Below are positions 19,975 through 30,514 of a stretch of DNA of 64,000 nt, piece after piece. The position numbers and the translations under genes were made by a program. The notes under the pieces were generated by a model. It was not told the origin of the DNA. It did not search any database and saw only the letters and a program-made list of their open reading frames with translations. Origin of the DNA: Rhynchopus sp. YZ270_cl-10 (lineage: Eukaryota; Euglenozoa; Diplonemea; Diplonemida; Diplonemidae); assembly GCA_964035575.1 (NCBI GenBank), contig OZ037919.1:806001-870000 (forward strand), given 5' to 3'. The first letter of the stretch is position 1, and each line of letters opens with the position of its first letter.

Positions 19975-22900
19975 ATGTCCTTCTCACTGCAGGAGTCGTC
20001 GCTTGTGGAGCGCCTGGACGTGACGGCGGAGGTGGCGGAAGGGCTGCCTGGGCATGCACCACGTGCTGCGGTGACGCTTGTGGCACACTTTGTGAACACA
20101 AGTACGGTGCCTGTGGAGGGGCGCTTTGCCTGTCCCGTGGACACGCAGGCAGCAGTGGGTGCTGTGTCGCTGAAGGTGGGTGAGCGCACAACACAGGCAC
20201 ACGCAGTGTCGCAGGACACAGCCGACAACACCTTTGACGACGCCGTTGCGGGTGGGAAGCGCAGCCTCCACGTCGACGGTGCGTCCCTGGTGTCAGAGGG
20301 TGTGCTGCGGCTGTCGGTGGGCCTCCTGCCACCTGGGGAGAGGGTGGCTGCCACAGTCACGTACCTCACCGACCTTGCGCTCGACCACGTGGACGAGGCA
20401 GGGGGTTACGTGCACAGACTGGTTGTGCCGCTTGTGGGTGACGCTGCTGCTCCTGCACGTACAGGATCTGGTGCGGGTGCAGGTGCGGGTGCGAGTGCAG
20501 ACGTTTACGACGTGTCTGCACGTGTGTACGCATGTGCCGGCTCTGCTGCGCTGCTGTCATCTCCGACACACAACATGGCCTTTGCGGCAGACAGTTCGAC
20601 GTTGTTCACACCCGACCGCGACCTTGTGGTGCACTGCACAGTGGCACATGCTGCTGGCGGCAGTGCCAGTGTTGCAGTCTCGATAGACGCAGCTGTGCCT
20701 GCAGCGTACCGCCACGCGTTTGCACTTCCCGTGGATGTGCCGGGGTGTGTGCGTGCTGGAGGTGGGAAGGTGGCAGTGCTGCTGGACTGCGGGCCTGAGG
20801 TGTCGGCAGCTGCTGTGCTGGACGAGGGGAAGCGCTTCTGCAGTGCGATGGTGCGTGCGCTGCCTGAGGGCACGTCTGTGGCGGTGGCGGGTTTGGGGCT
20901 TGGAGACATGCCGCCGCTGCGTGTGCTGAAGGATGGCGGTGTGCGCGAGGAGGTGCTGGGGAAGGTGTCGCGCATGAAGGCGTCGGGCGGTGGACGTCTG
21001 TCTGCGGCACGTCTTGCGTCAGCGCTGCGTGGGGTGGTGCAGACACACGGTGCGGATACTGAGGTGGTGGTCGTGATGTCTGGGTGCACAGAGTCGTCGC
21101 GTGGAGAGCTCCAGGCGGCAGTGTCTGCGAGTGGGCTGACTGTACACGCAGTGTCTGTTGGACATGCAGCCGGACGTGGGCTGGTGGAGGCTGTGGCGCA
21201 GGCAGGTGGAGGCCTCTTCACACACGTTGCTCTGCAGGAGAAGGTGCGGCGGAAGGCAGACGCACTTGTGGAGGGGATGCAGAAGGCGCTGCCTGCTGCT
21301 GCGAGCCGGTGTGTCACGACGTCGACACCAGGTGTGCGGCTGTGTGTCGACGGGCCGCTCTCAGGGAAGCGTGACAACGTGGTGCGTGGGTTTGCTGCCG
21401 AGGGTGTGGAGACGGTGACCTTGGCGTGTGCGGGGCTTGACTGGTCGCACACCTTCACACTCCCACCCCCACGTGCCGCTGTGCTGCTGCGTGAGCTGCA
21501 CGCCTGTGTCGCTGCAGCTGCGCTGCGCACCGCCACACCTGAGGACACACACCTCATCGCGACTGCCTTTGACATGCCCTCTGCGCACACATCCCTTGTC
21601 GCCACCGACACTGCTGTGTACACGGGCAGTGTGGCTGGGTTCAGCACACGCTCTGTGGAGGCACCTGCTGCTGCTGCGATGAGAGCACCGAAGGCTGTTG
21701 GGGCGCGCGTTCCCTCTGCACAGAGCGACACGCGTGTACACGGCACGGCACGTCCGCGGAGCCCGCCTGTGAGACTGCTGCAGTCACTATCGCACGTTAC
21801 GGAGACAGCACGCTACAGAGCAGAGAGCGAAGAAGACGACGATGTGCTGTCACAGGAACTGGCACCAGAAGAGCCACTAGCGATAGCTGATGCGGCTGAG
21901 CCAGAACGTGACGCCCTTTACAGTGCTCCTCTCGACGAGGTCGTTGAGGAGCTCAGCCTGCACCTTGAAGGCGATACGTTGGAGGGTAAGTGCGACGATG
22001 ACAGTGCCCTTGAGACTCTGGCGTCGATGCCCATGCGTAGCGAGGACGTACTGGCGGTCAGTCCAACCCCCGCAGCACCCTCCTACGGAAGGCTCGCAGC
22101 AGTACCCGCACCAGCAGCTGCACCCGCATCAGGAGCTGCACCAAAGACTGCAAAATCGAGGAAGCCAAAGGGTGAACCCTTGCCCAAGAAGAAGAAGAAG
22201 GAGACGAAGAACGACAAGAAGACAGTCCTCGAAGGCGTTGCGAAGAGCGCTGAGCAGGACAGTTTGCAGAAATCCGCATCTTCCTCAGGCTTCAAGCCGG
22301 TTGCGAAGGCGATGCAGTGGCTGATGGGGTCACGTGGAGTGGCATCCTCTGCACCTGCACCGTCACCTTCACCCACAGCTTCAGCCGGCGCACCATCGAA
22401 TTCATCTGCACCTGCAGGCGACACACCAATCAGCAGCACCAGCAGCCCAACGACTCGATCCCACAAGGCAGGAGCAAAGCTGGCACAGCGTGGCTCTGCC
22501 AGCAAGAACGGCGCAGCCAAGGCCGCACCTAGGCCGCAGGCCGCAACACCGTCCCCGCGGACGTCTTCGTTATGCGAGAGCATGGATGCTGGCGAAAGAG
22601 CAGACATGAATGTGATGGCAGAGGTGAGCGAGAAGCAGAGCCTGCGCAGAAGGGCATCTCCATCTGCACCGTCACCTCCACCTCCACCTCCGGCTGCCGC
22701 ACCATCTAAAAAGTCTGCACCGTTGGCAGACCACATGAGCAGCAGCAGCCGTACTGCAGAAGCAAAGTTTGCACAGCGAAAGTCTGCCACGGGCAAGGTC
22801 CCAGCCAGGGCAGTACCAATGCCGTCTGCACCGCAGGGCTCTGTCAGCAGCGTCACATCGAAGGCCTCTTACGAGAGTGTGGGTGGTGGAGGGGGTGCAG

Positions 22901-23268
22901 TGTTGGAAAAGTATTGCGAGGAAGACAGCTTCTTCGCAGAAGAGAGCTCCAGGGCGTCTGCAAGCTCTGTGGAGGGTGAGGAGGCTGTGTGGAGACGACC
23001 CGAGATGTCCCTTGCGTTACAGAGACTTGCAGCGTCACCCACCGACGCAGAGAGCTACTACGCGCTTGCACAGCTCCTCGCAAAGGGGCAGTGCGTCACG
23101 CTGCAGACCGGGGAGGTCATGGACAGAGTGCAGCTGCTCAAGCGGGCCATCGCGTTGGCACCAGAGGACGCAAAGCTGTACCGTGCGCTTGGGGAGAGCA
23201 TCGATGGAGACAGCACTGTGCTGGAAAGTGGTGTTGTGTGCACAAAGGCTGCGCTCTTGGCGATGTGA
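19975..23268 (+). CDS. VIT and vWA domain protein 1
   Basis: 1097 residues, starting at the ATG in AGAAGGATGTCC. Residues about 9-155 form a VIT-type beta domain (GRFACPVDTQAAV, LPPGERVAATVTYLTD). Residues about 265-425 form a vWA-like Rossmann domain. The metal-site motif DXSXS is replaced by DCGPE (from Asp271), so normal MIDAS metal binding is unlikely. A disordered middle (about 590-1000) is rich in Ser/Ala/Pro with a Lys-rich stretch KKKKKETKNDKK. The last 85 residues (ALQRLAASPTDAESYYALAQ) resemble a TPR or Sel1-like helical pair. There is no signal peptide, so probably cytosolic. It has a tandem paralogue downstream with nearly the same N- and C-terminal parts but a different middle. 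VIT/vWA proteins often act as protein-binding scaffolds; the role here is not known. Confidence 0.88.
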   Translation: MSFSLQESSLVERLDVTAEVAEGLPGHAPRAAVTLVAHFVNTSTVPVEGRFACPVDTQAAVGAVSLKVGERTTQAHAVSQDTADNTFDDAVAGGKRSLHVDGASLVSEGVLRLSVGLLPPGERVAATVTYLTDLALDHVDEAGGYVHRLVVPLVGDAAAPARTGSGAGAGAGASADVYDVSARVYACAGSAALLSSPTHNMAFAADSSTLFTPDRDLVVHCTVAHAAGGSASVAVSIDAAVPAAYRHAFALPVDVPGCVRAGGGKVAVLLDCGPEVSAAAVLDEGKRFCSAMVRALPEGTSVAVAGLGLGDMPPLRVLKDGGVREEVLGKVSRMKASGGGRLSAARLASALRGVVQTHGADTEVVVVMSGCTESSRGELQAAVSASGLTVHAVSVGHAAGRGLVEAVAQAGGGLFTHVALQEKVRRKADALVEGMQKALPAAASRCVTTSTPGVRLCVDGPLSGKRDNVVRGFAAEGVETVTLACAGLDWSHTFTLPPPRAAVLLRELHACVAAAALRTATPEDTHLIATAFDMPSAHTSLVATDTAVYTGSVAGFSTRSVEAPAAAAMRAPKAVGARVPSAQSDTRVHGTARPRSPPVRLLQSLSHVTETARYRAESEEDDDVLSQELAPEEPLAIADAAEPERDALYSAPLDEVVEELSLHLEGDTLEGKCDDDSALETLASMPMRSEDVLAVSPTPAAPSYGRLAAVPAPAAAPASGAAPKTAKSRKPKGEPLPKKKKKETKNDKKTVLEGVAKSAEQDSLQKSASSSGFKPVAKAMQWLMGSRGVASSAPAPSPSPTASAGAPSNSSAPAGDTPISSTSSPTTRSHKAGAKLAQRGSASKNGAAKAAPRPQAATPSPRTSSLCESMDAGERADMNVMAEVSEKQSLRRRASPSAPSPPPPPPAAAPSKKSAPLADHMSSSSRTAEAKFAQRKSATGKVPARAVPMPSAPQGSVSSVTSKASYESVGGGGGAVLEKYCEEDSFFAEESSRASASSVEGEEAVWRRPEMSLALQRLAASPTDAESYYALAQLLAKGQCVTLQTGEVMDRVQLLKRAIALAPEDAKLYRALGESIDGDSTVLESGVVCTKAALLAM

Positions 23269-24371
23269 TGTTGTGTTGTGTTGCCTCTGTTTTTTACACT
23301 GTGCCCTGCTCTCACACCTATCAATTCTAGAGACCTAAATCTGGTCTCCAAAAATGCTCGAAAAAAGAGTCAAAAAAGGTGATTTTGTGGGGGGGAAAAA
23401 TTTCGCTGGGAATCTCCCAATTGACTTCGTTGTATTAGTGTCATCGTGTAGTGTGGTTTCCTCCTGGCGAGGGGTGTTGGGTGGGTGGAGGGGGGGGGTG
23501 ATTTTGTGGTGAGGTGGGAAAAGCCTCCCCGTTGTTTTTTTTTTTGTTTCGTTGTGGGCAATGTAGAAGCCTTTCTTGCCGTGGTTGCTACTGTACTCTT
23601 TTGTTGTTCCGTTATCTCTCCCATCTTTTTCCTCAACTACTTTGCGATGGTCTGGAACAGGAGAGGCTATTCAATTGTCATGTGGTATACGCCGGCTTTC
23701 CCGCTAGCTTTCCCGCATACCATCAGAGGCGCGCAGTAACGTCCGTAGAGGTTTCTGCTGATTCAGGTCGACTTTCTTCGCTATCTTCTTCTTGCGATTG
23801 TGCACTACTTAGGTCCCTCTCATAGATTGTGGATACATTCGTTGTCGCAAACCCCTCGGTGAAGAGGTGGGGGATGAAGTGAAAATAACGTCGCGTTTTG
23901 CTCAAAAAAGGATACCATTTATATGAGCTATCTGTGCCTTGTCTGTTTCCCCCTTCTCACCTTTTTCTTGTCATCATTGTAGTTCACCTACTCGCATGCG
24001 ATGACGTAGTCCACGGTGTAGTGGACCTGGTCTCGGGCACTTCCCCGTGTGCGCGACACAACACAAATGCATGTGAACGTTTAAAGGGTGTCTTTTCCTT
24101 GCACAGCACCCCTCTGTACCAAAAGAAAGTCCTCCTTTCTCCTGGTGTTCATTCCTTTTGCGGTACGGACCACTCACTCCCACCCTTTTGCATGAGCGCG
24201 ACTGGGATGCGTTATAAGTTTTAACTCTTTCTTTTGCTTCCATCGCAGTTTGTATTGTTGAGTCAGACTGCAACTCTTCCTTGTGTATGTGTATAGTGTG
24301 CTTTCACTAACTACCTTTCACCCACCAGACATATTGACTATACACTATTGCCAGAAGACCTCCGTGCTGAG
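23269..24371. other. Spacer between the VIT/vWA paralogues
   Basis: About 1.1 kb without a gene. It holds a conserved motif at 24161-24202 also found upstream of the DUF1749 gene. Near the end there is GTATGT (24285), a CACTAAC branch-like site and a CCACCAG acceptor (24328), which could be a very short 5'UTR intron. Confidence 0.5.
24161..24202 (+). promoter_or_regulatory. Shared upstream motif, copy 1
   Basis: CGGTACGGACCA, a short variable gap, CCCACCCTTTTGCATGAGC and CGAC. A close match lies at 35609-35653 upstream of the DUF1749 gene. It is 170 bases before this ATG, in the same orientation. It could be a promoter element or a small dispersed repeat; two copies cannot decide. Confidence 0.35.
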
Positions 24372-27300
24372 ATGCCACCGCACACACACTGTGTCCTTGC
24401 ACCCCCCTTCAATGGGGATGTGTTAGCAAAGCCGAAGCAGACAGCAACACCCGCCGTACCGCCTGCGGCAGTGGACGAAGGCAACACGCTTGTGGAGCGC
24501 CTGGACGTGACGGCGGAGGTGGCGGAAGGGCTGCCTGGGCATGCACCACGTGCTGCGGTGACGCTTGTGGCACATTTTGTGAACACAAGTACGGTGCCTG
24601 TGGAGGGGCGCTTTGCCTGTCCCGTGGACACGCAGGCAGCAGTGGGTGCTGTGTCGCTGAAGGTGGGTGAGCGCACAACACAGGCACACGCAGTGTCGCA
24701 GGACACAGCCGACACCACCTTTGACGACGCCGTTGCGGGTGGGAAGCGCAGCCTCCACGTCGACGGTGCGTCCCTGGTGTCAGAGGGTGTGCTGCGGCTG
24801 TCGGTGGGCCTCCTGCCACCTGGGGAGAGGGTGGCTGCCACAGTCACGTACCTCACCGACCTTGCGCTCGACCACGTGGACGAGGCGGGGGGTTACGTGC
24901 ACAGACTGGTTGTGCCGCTTGTGGGTGACGCTGCTGTGCCTGCACGTACAGGATCTGGTGCGGGTGCGAGTGCAGACGTTTACGACGTGTCTGCACGTGT
25001 GTACGCATGTGCCGGCTCTGCTGCGCTGCTGTCATCTCCGACACACAACATGGCCTTTGCGGCAGACAGTTCGACGTTGTTCACACCCGACCGCGACCTT
25101 GTGGTGCACTGCACAGTGGCACATGCTGCTGGCGGCAGTGCCAGTGTTGCAGTCTCGTCAGACGCAGCTGTGCCTGCAGCGTACCGCCACGCGTTTGCAC
25201 TTCCCGTGGATGTGCCGGGGTGTGTGCGTGCTGGAGGTGGGAAGGTGGCAGTGCTGCTGGACTGCGGGCCTGAGGTGTCGGCAGCTGCTGTGCTGGACGA
25301 GGGGAAGCGCTTCTGCAGTGCGATGGTGCGTGCGCTGCCTGAGGGCACGTCTGTGGCGGTGGCGAGTTTGGGGCTTGGAGACATGCCGCCGCTGCGTGTG
25401 CTGAAGGATGGCGGTGTGCGCGAGGAGGTGCTGGGGAAGGTGTCGCGCATGAAGGCGGCGGGTGGTGGACGTCTGTCTGCGGCACGTCTTGCGTCAGCGC
25501 TGCGTGGGGTGGTGCAGACACACGGTGCGGATACTGAGGTGGTGGTCGTGATGCCTGGGTGCACAGAGTCGTCGCGTGGAGAGCTGCAGGCGGCAGTGTC
25601 TGCGAGTGAGCTGACTGTGCACGCAGTGTCTGTTGGACATGCAGCCGGACGTGGGCTGGTGGAGGCTGTGGCGCAGGCAGGTGGAGGCCTCTTCACACAC
25701 GTTGCTCTGCAGGAGAAGGTGCGGCGGAAGGCAGACGCACTTGTGGAGGGGATGCAGAAGGCGCTGCCTGCTGCTGCGAGCCGGTGTGTCACGACGTCGA
25801 CACCAGGTGTGCGGCTGTGTGTCGACGGGCCGCTCTCAGGGAAGCGTGACAACGTGGTGCGTGGGTTTGCTGCCGAGGGTGTGGAGACGGTGACCTTGGC
25901 GTGTGCGGGGCTTGACTGGTCGCACACCTTCACACTCCCACCCCCACGTGCCGCTGTGCTGCTGCGTGAGCTGCACGCCTGTGTCGCTGCAGCTGCGCTG
26001 CGCACCGCCACACCTGAGGACACACACCTCATCGCGACTGCCTTTGACATGCCCTCTGCGCACACATCCCTTGTCGCCACCGACACTGCTGTGTACACGG
26101 GCAGTGTGGCTGGGTTCAGCACACGCTCTGTGGAGGCACCTGCTGCTGCTGCGATGAGAGCACCGAAGGCTGTTGGGGCGCGCGTTCCCTCTGCACAGAG
26201 CGACACGCGCGCACAGGGCAAGCGAAGCAAGTCTGCTGAGATGCGAGGATCGCTGCAGATGCTGCTGAGTTGCATGCAGATCAGGTCCGCTGTGGACCCT
26301 GTGGTGGACCCTGTGGACCCAGTTGTGTCTCAGGACGGCTGGTTCTTCCGAAGGGATCCACAGTCCCAGAACTTGGAGCCTCAAGAACAGCACCAGCAGA
26401 ACCAGAGTCACGCACCGCCAAGGAACGCTCAGGATACCACGCTACCGCAACTTGCTCAGGCCCGTGCTGCATCTGGTGCTCGACTAGGCTCCGCACAGCC
26501 GGATCCTGGAGAGAACCATCGAACGCAGCGAAGCCGATCAACACTGTCCAGCCAACTCCCCTTGTCGTCTCTTGCTGCAGGTCTCGTGCAGTCAGTCGCA
26601 GGACACGAAGCCACTGTTCCATACGTCCAAGACCCTCGAACACAACATGCGCGTCAATCACGTTCACAACCTTCAGTTCTCCAATGTTCCACCTCCTTAC
26701 TGTCAGTCAGTGCCATGCAGGCCCAGGCAATGCCACAAGACATGACGCGAGTCCCAGTGCAATCGGACACTCAGGTATGTCTCTTACGTGTCCACACCCC
26801 ACCACACAAAACACAGATCCCCTTGTCAGTGGACCAACAACCTCAAGCAGACGAGTTCAATCAACGAGGCACTCATCAGCACCAAACCCGAGACCAATTA
26901 CAACACCAAATTCGAGAACAACTCCAACAAAATCAACCCAAAACGGATCAACAGACTCAACAAACTCGATTCACGCAACTGGACCCTCAAGACCAGCTGC
27001 AGCAACAGATCCGATCCCAATTCCAGCAGCTGGATCCGGATCCTCAACAGCAGACCCAACAAACTCGATTCACTCAACTGGATCCTCAAGACCAGCTGCA
27101 GCAGCAACAGATCCGATCCCAATTCCAGCAGCTGGATCCCGATCCTCAGCACCAGCTGCAGCAACAGATCCGAGACCAGGTCCAGCAACTTCGAACCAAA
27201 ACGGATCAACAGACTCAACAAACTCGATTCACTCAACTGGACCCTCAAGACCAGCTGCAGCAGCAACAGATCCGATCCCAATTCCAGCAGCTGGATCCGG

Positions 27301-28631
27301 ATCCTCAACAGCAGACCCAACAAACTCGATTCACTCAACTGGATCCTCAAGACCAGCTGCAGCAACAGAGCCGAGACCAGGTCCAGCAACTTCGAACCAA
27401 AACGGATCAACAGACTCAACAAACTCGATTCACGCAACTGGACCCTCAAGACCAGCTGCAGCAGCAACAGATCCGATCCCAATTCCAGCAGCTGGATCCC
27501 GATCCTCAGCACCAGCTGCAGCAACAGATCCGAGACCAGGTCCAGCAACTTCGAACCAAAACGGATCAACAGACTCAACAAACTCGATTCACGCAACTGG
27601 ACCCTCAAGACCAGCTGCAGCAGCAACAGATCCGATCCCAATTCCAGCAGCTGGATCCGGATCCTCAACAGCAGACCCAACAAACTCGATTCACTCAACT
27701 GGATCCTCAAGACCAGCTGCAGCAACAGATCCGAGACCAGGTCCAGCAACTTCGAACCAAAACGGATCAACAGACTCAACAAACTCGATTCACGCAACTG
27801 GACCCTCAAGACCAGCTGCAGCAGCAACAGATCCGATCCCAATTCCAGCAGTTGGATCCGGATCCTCAACAGCAGACCCAACAAACTCGATTCACGCAAC
27901 TGGACCCTCAAGACCAGCTGCAGCAGCAACAGATCCGATCCCAATTCCAGCAGTTGGATCCCGATCCTCAGCACCAGCTGCAGCAACAGATCCGAGACCA
28001 GGTCCAGCAACTTCGAACCAAAACGGATCAACAGACTCAACAAACTCGATTCACGCAACTGGATCCTCAAGACCAGCTGCAGCAGCAACAGATCCGATCC
28101 CAATTCCAGCAGTTGGATCCCGATCCTCAGCACCAGCTGCAGCAACAGATCCGAGACCAGGTCCAGCAACTTCGAACCAAAACGGATCAACAGACTCAAC
28201 AAACTCGATTCACTCAACTGGACCCTCAAGACCAGCTGCAGCAGCAACAGATCCGATCCCAATTCCAGCAGCTGGATCCGGATCCTCAACAGCAGACTCA
28301 ACAAACTCGATTCACTCAACTGGATCCTCAAGACCAGCTGCAGCAACAGATCCGAGACCAGGTCCAGCAGGCCCTTGCGTTACAGAGACTTGCAGCGTCA
28401 CCCACCGACGCAGAGAGCTACTACGCGCTTGCACAGCTCCTCGCAAAGGGGCAGTGCGTCACGCTGCAGACCGGGGAGGTCATGGACAGAGTGCAGCTGC
28501 TCAAGCGGGCCATCGCGTTGGCACCAGAGGACGCAAAGCTGTACCGTGCGCTTGGGGAGAGCATCGATGGAGACAGCACTGTGCTGGAAAGTGGTGTTGT
28601 GTGCACAAAGGCTGCGCTCTTGGCGATGTGA
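24372..28631 (+). CDS. VIT and vWA domain protein 2 with Gln-rich repeat region
   Basis: 1419 residues. The ATG in GAGATGCCACCGC lies 43 bases after a CCACCAG acceptor. A unique 40-residue N-terminus precedes a VIT and vWA-like region almost identical to gene 1 (24487-26209 against 19990-21732), with the same degenerate DCGPE site. After a linker there is a long array (about residues 836-1333) of repeats such as QTRFTQLDPQDQLQQQ and IRSQFQQLDPDPQ. It then rejoins the same 85-residue TPR-like C-terminus as gene 1. The Gln-rich part should be disordered or coiled-coil and may drive self-association. Near-identity of the shared ends points to recent duplication or gene conversion, and a swapped or expanded centre. 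No signal peptide. Confidence 0.88.
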   Translation: MPPHTHCVLAPPFNGDVLAKPKQTATPAVPPAAVDEGNTLVERLDVTAEVAEGLPGHAPRAAVTLVAHFVNTSTVPVEGRFACPVDTQAAVGAVSLKVGERTTQAHAVSQDTADTTFDDAVAGGKRSLHVDGASLVSEGVLRLSVGLLPPGERVAATVTYLTDLALDHVDEAGGYVHRLVVPLVGDAAVPARTGSGAGASADVYDVSARVYACAGSAALLSSPTHNMAFAADSSTLFTPDRDLVVHCTVAHAAGGSASVAVSSDAAVPAAYRHAFALPVDVPGCVRAGGGKVAVLLDCGPEVSAAAVLDEGKRFCSAMVRALPEGTSVAVASLGLGDMPPLRVLKDGGVREEVLGKVSRMKAAGGGRLSAARLASALRGVVQTHGADTEVVVVMPGCTESSRGELQAAVSASELTVHAVSVGHAAGRGLVEAVAQAGGGLFTHVALQEKVRRKADALVEGMQKALPAAASRCVTTSTPGVRLCVDGPLSGKRDNVVRGFAAEGVETVTLACAGLDWSHTFTLPPPRAAVLLRELHACVAAAALRTATPEDTHLIATAFDMPSAHTSLVATDTAVYTGSVAGFSTRSVEAPAAAAMRAPKAVGARVPSAQSDTRAQGKRSKSAEMRGSLQMLLSCMQIRSAVDPVVDPVDPVVSQDGWFFRRDPQSQNLEPQEQHQQNQSHAPPRNAQDTTLPQLAQARAASGARLGSAQPDPGENHRTQRSRSTLSSQLPLSSLAAGLVQSVAGHEATVPYVQDPRTQHARQSRSQPSVLQCSTSLLSVSAMQAQAMPQDMTRVPVQSDTQVCLLRVHTPPHKTQIPLSVDQQPQADEFNQRGTHQHQTRDQLQHQIREQLQQNQPKTDQQTQQTRFTQLDPQDQLQQQIRSQFQQLDPDPQQQTQQTRFTQLDPQDQLQQQQIRSQFQQLDPDPQHQLQQQIRDQVQQLRTKTDQQTQQTRFTQLDPQDQLQQQQIRSQFQQLDPDPQQQTQQTRFTQLDPQDQLQQQSRDQVQQLRTKTDQQTQQTRFTQLDPQDQLQQQQIRSQFQQLDPDPQHQLQQQIRDQVQQLRTKTDQQTQQTRFTQLDPQDQLQQQQIRSQFQQLDPDPQQQTQQTRFTQLDPQDQLQQQIRDQVQQLRTKTDQQTQQTRFTQLDPQDQLQQQQIRSQFQQLDPDPQQQTQQTRFTQLDPQDQLQQQQIRSQFQQLDPDPQHQLQQQIRDQVQQLRTKTDQQTQQTRFTQLDPQDQLQQQQIRSQFQQLDPDPQHQLQQQIRDQVQQLRTKTDQQTQQTRFTQLDPQDQLQQQQIRSQFQQLDPDPQQQTQQTRFTQLDPQDQLQQQIRDQVQQALALQRLAASPTDAESYYALAQLLAKGQCVTLQTGEVMDRVQLLKRAIALAPEDAKLYRALGESIDGDSTVLESGVVCTKAALLAM
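26880..28370 (+). repeat. Coding minisatellite in VIT/vWA gene 2
   Basis: Alternating units of about 100 and 150 bases built on CAAACTCGATTCAC, GACCAGCTGCAGCA and CCAATTCCAGCAG. All unit lengths are multiples of three. All three + frames and one - frame stay open for over 1.4 kb. The Gln-rich frame is taken as real because it links the conserved VIT/vWA and C-terminal parts. Confidence 0.9.
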
Positions 28632-29081
28632 TGTTGTGTTGTGTTGCCTCTGTTTTTGCGCTGTGACTGCGTTCATGCAGTACAAAAGTCAGAAAAATAA
28701 TAGACAGTGAAAAAGGACCGTCTGAAAGACGGCTACAAGACAACAGATTAAAAAAACACGCCCACAACGTAAAAGCAATGACATATCAAGACATGTGACA
28801 TGCTTTTTCTTTTGTTATTATTTTATTGTGCCATGACTTGCCCCAATGTGCGTTTCGTATATAAGATGAATAATTACCGGTTTTATGTCTGCTGCATATT
28901 TTTGGTCTCAAATTATTCTCTTTTAAATCACTCTTTTTTTTGTGTCTCGAACAACTATTAAAAATAAGGTGTCTACGATCAAAACAAGAACAAAAAAAAG
29001 CAACAACAAAAAACTGATTGCAAAACAAAAAAAGTGGATATTGCACAACCCCCTGCAAACTACACACCACCAAAAATTTAT

Positions 29082-29115
<34 letters not shown>

Positions 29116-30506
29116 CGAATCTGCACTATTAGCAAAACCCCTTCAGTTTGCTGCAAGGTGCCTCTACGATCAATAATCATACGAAGTGATCAAACCAGAT
29201 TTGCACTGTGCATTACTTTGAGAATAAAAAAAAAAATTGTGGGGAAAAATGTCGCAAAATTCTATCAACTGCGCTTTTTCCCACCCCCCTCCCATGCCCC
29301 CCCTTATACAAAACAAACAGAGTAGCAAAAACAAAAAACAACAAAGTTGATACAAACTTTTTCCCACCCCCCCCCTCCCATGCCCCCTCTCTTCATTTAT
29401 TACTCACCTAAGTGTCCTCCCCTCTCCCATCCCATCCTATCCCCCATTTCCTGTTGTTACAACGGTGTAGGTAATGAAGGAAAAGATCACATCGTTGACA
29501 CAACAGCGCCAAAAACCCCTACCATCAAAAAAAAACCCCCACCACTGACAGCAAAAAAATCAAAATTGCTTCGGGAAAATATTGTGGCGGTCTTTTTTCT
29601 TCCCCCCGATGGAGGGGGTATAGGTCTGTGCCTGTACCCCCCCCATCAATATTTTGTTTTTCAAATATAACCCCCCCCTCTTCCGCTTTACGTTTCAAAA
29701 AGGCAGTGGTAGGACTCTGTCCTGCTCAACAATAAATATTTTTTTCTCTTCGAAAGTTGTCCCCCTTTTTAGGTAACGTGGGATACGAGCATGAGCGCTG
29801 GGGAGTTCTACGGAAAATAAAATGCGTGTTGTTATTTTTTGTGTTTTTTTATTGATCAATCGAGATCGAGCGGCGCAAACGATATGTGGCAAACACATTT
29901 GTGCGCTTTGAAAACTGTGATTTATGACAAAGCAAAACATTGAGTACAGACCCTCTAGTTTTCATCACAGTGCAACAAAATAGCAATAGCGAAAAAAATA
30001 TACAAAACAAAATAACAAAAACAACAACAAAAACAACATGATACCCACACATTTTTTACCTCTAGCCAATTTTTTTTCCCCCAGTCTTTGCACTGCTCGT
30101 TTTTGGGATGGGGGGGGTGGTGGTATTTTTTTTTTATCGCAACGAAAAACACAACCTTTTCGGGTTTGCGAAAAGGTAAATTTTTTTTTTGTGAAAGGAG
30201 GTGAGTGTGAGAGTACACTATCTGGGGATCCTGTCATTTCCCTCTTTTTTTTTTCCGCGCTCCCTCCCCTTCCTCAATAAATAGCTTGAAACCGCAAACA
30301 AAAACAAAAACAAAAACAAGAGTGTCGCTTTCTTGTGAGCCTGCGCGCACGTGGTTTAACCAACCATGTACCAGGTTGTGCTGTGTGCAGTCGTAACGAT
30401 AAACACAAAAAACAAAAAACAAAAAAAAAAATCCTTAGTGACCGCATCCTCGGGTGTCTCTACACTAATACAACCAAGTTTTCAAAAACGAAAAAAAAAA
30501 AATATA
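28632..30506. other. A/T-rich spacer; no gene seen
   Basis: Low-complexity sequence with long A and T runs (for example 29085-29115) and C-rich patches. Small frames occur on both strands but none has recognisable protein features. Confidence 0.6.
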
Positions 30507-30514
30507 ACCCAGCT

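Noticed and set aside
20505-21746. Minus-strand 413-codon frame opposite VIT/vWA gene 1 (and 24980-26275 opposite gene 2)
   Set aside because: Shadow of a G/C-rich coding strand; no acceptor, no domain, and against the direction of all genes.
26898-28346. Minus-strand Leu-rich 482-codon frame, and + frames rich in Ser/Asn or Pro/Thr
   Set aside because: Repeat-driven; do not join the conserved C-terminal domain.
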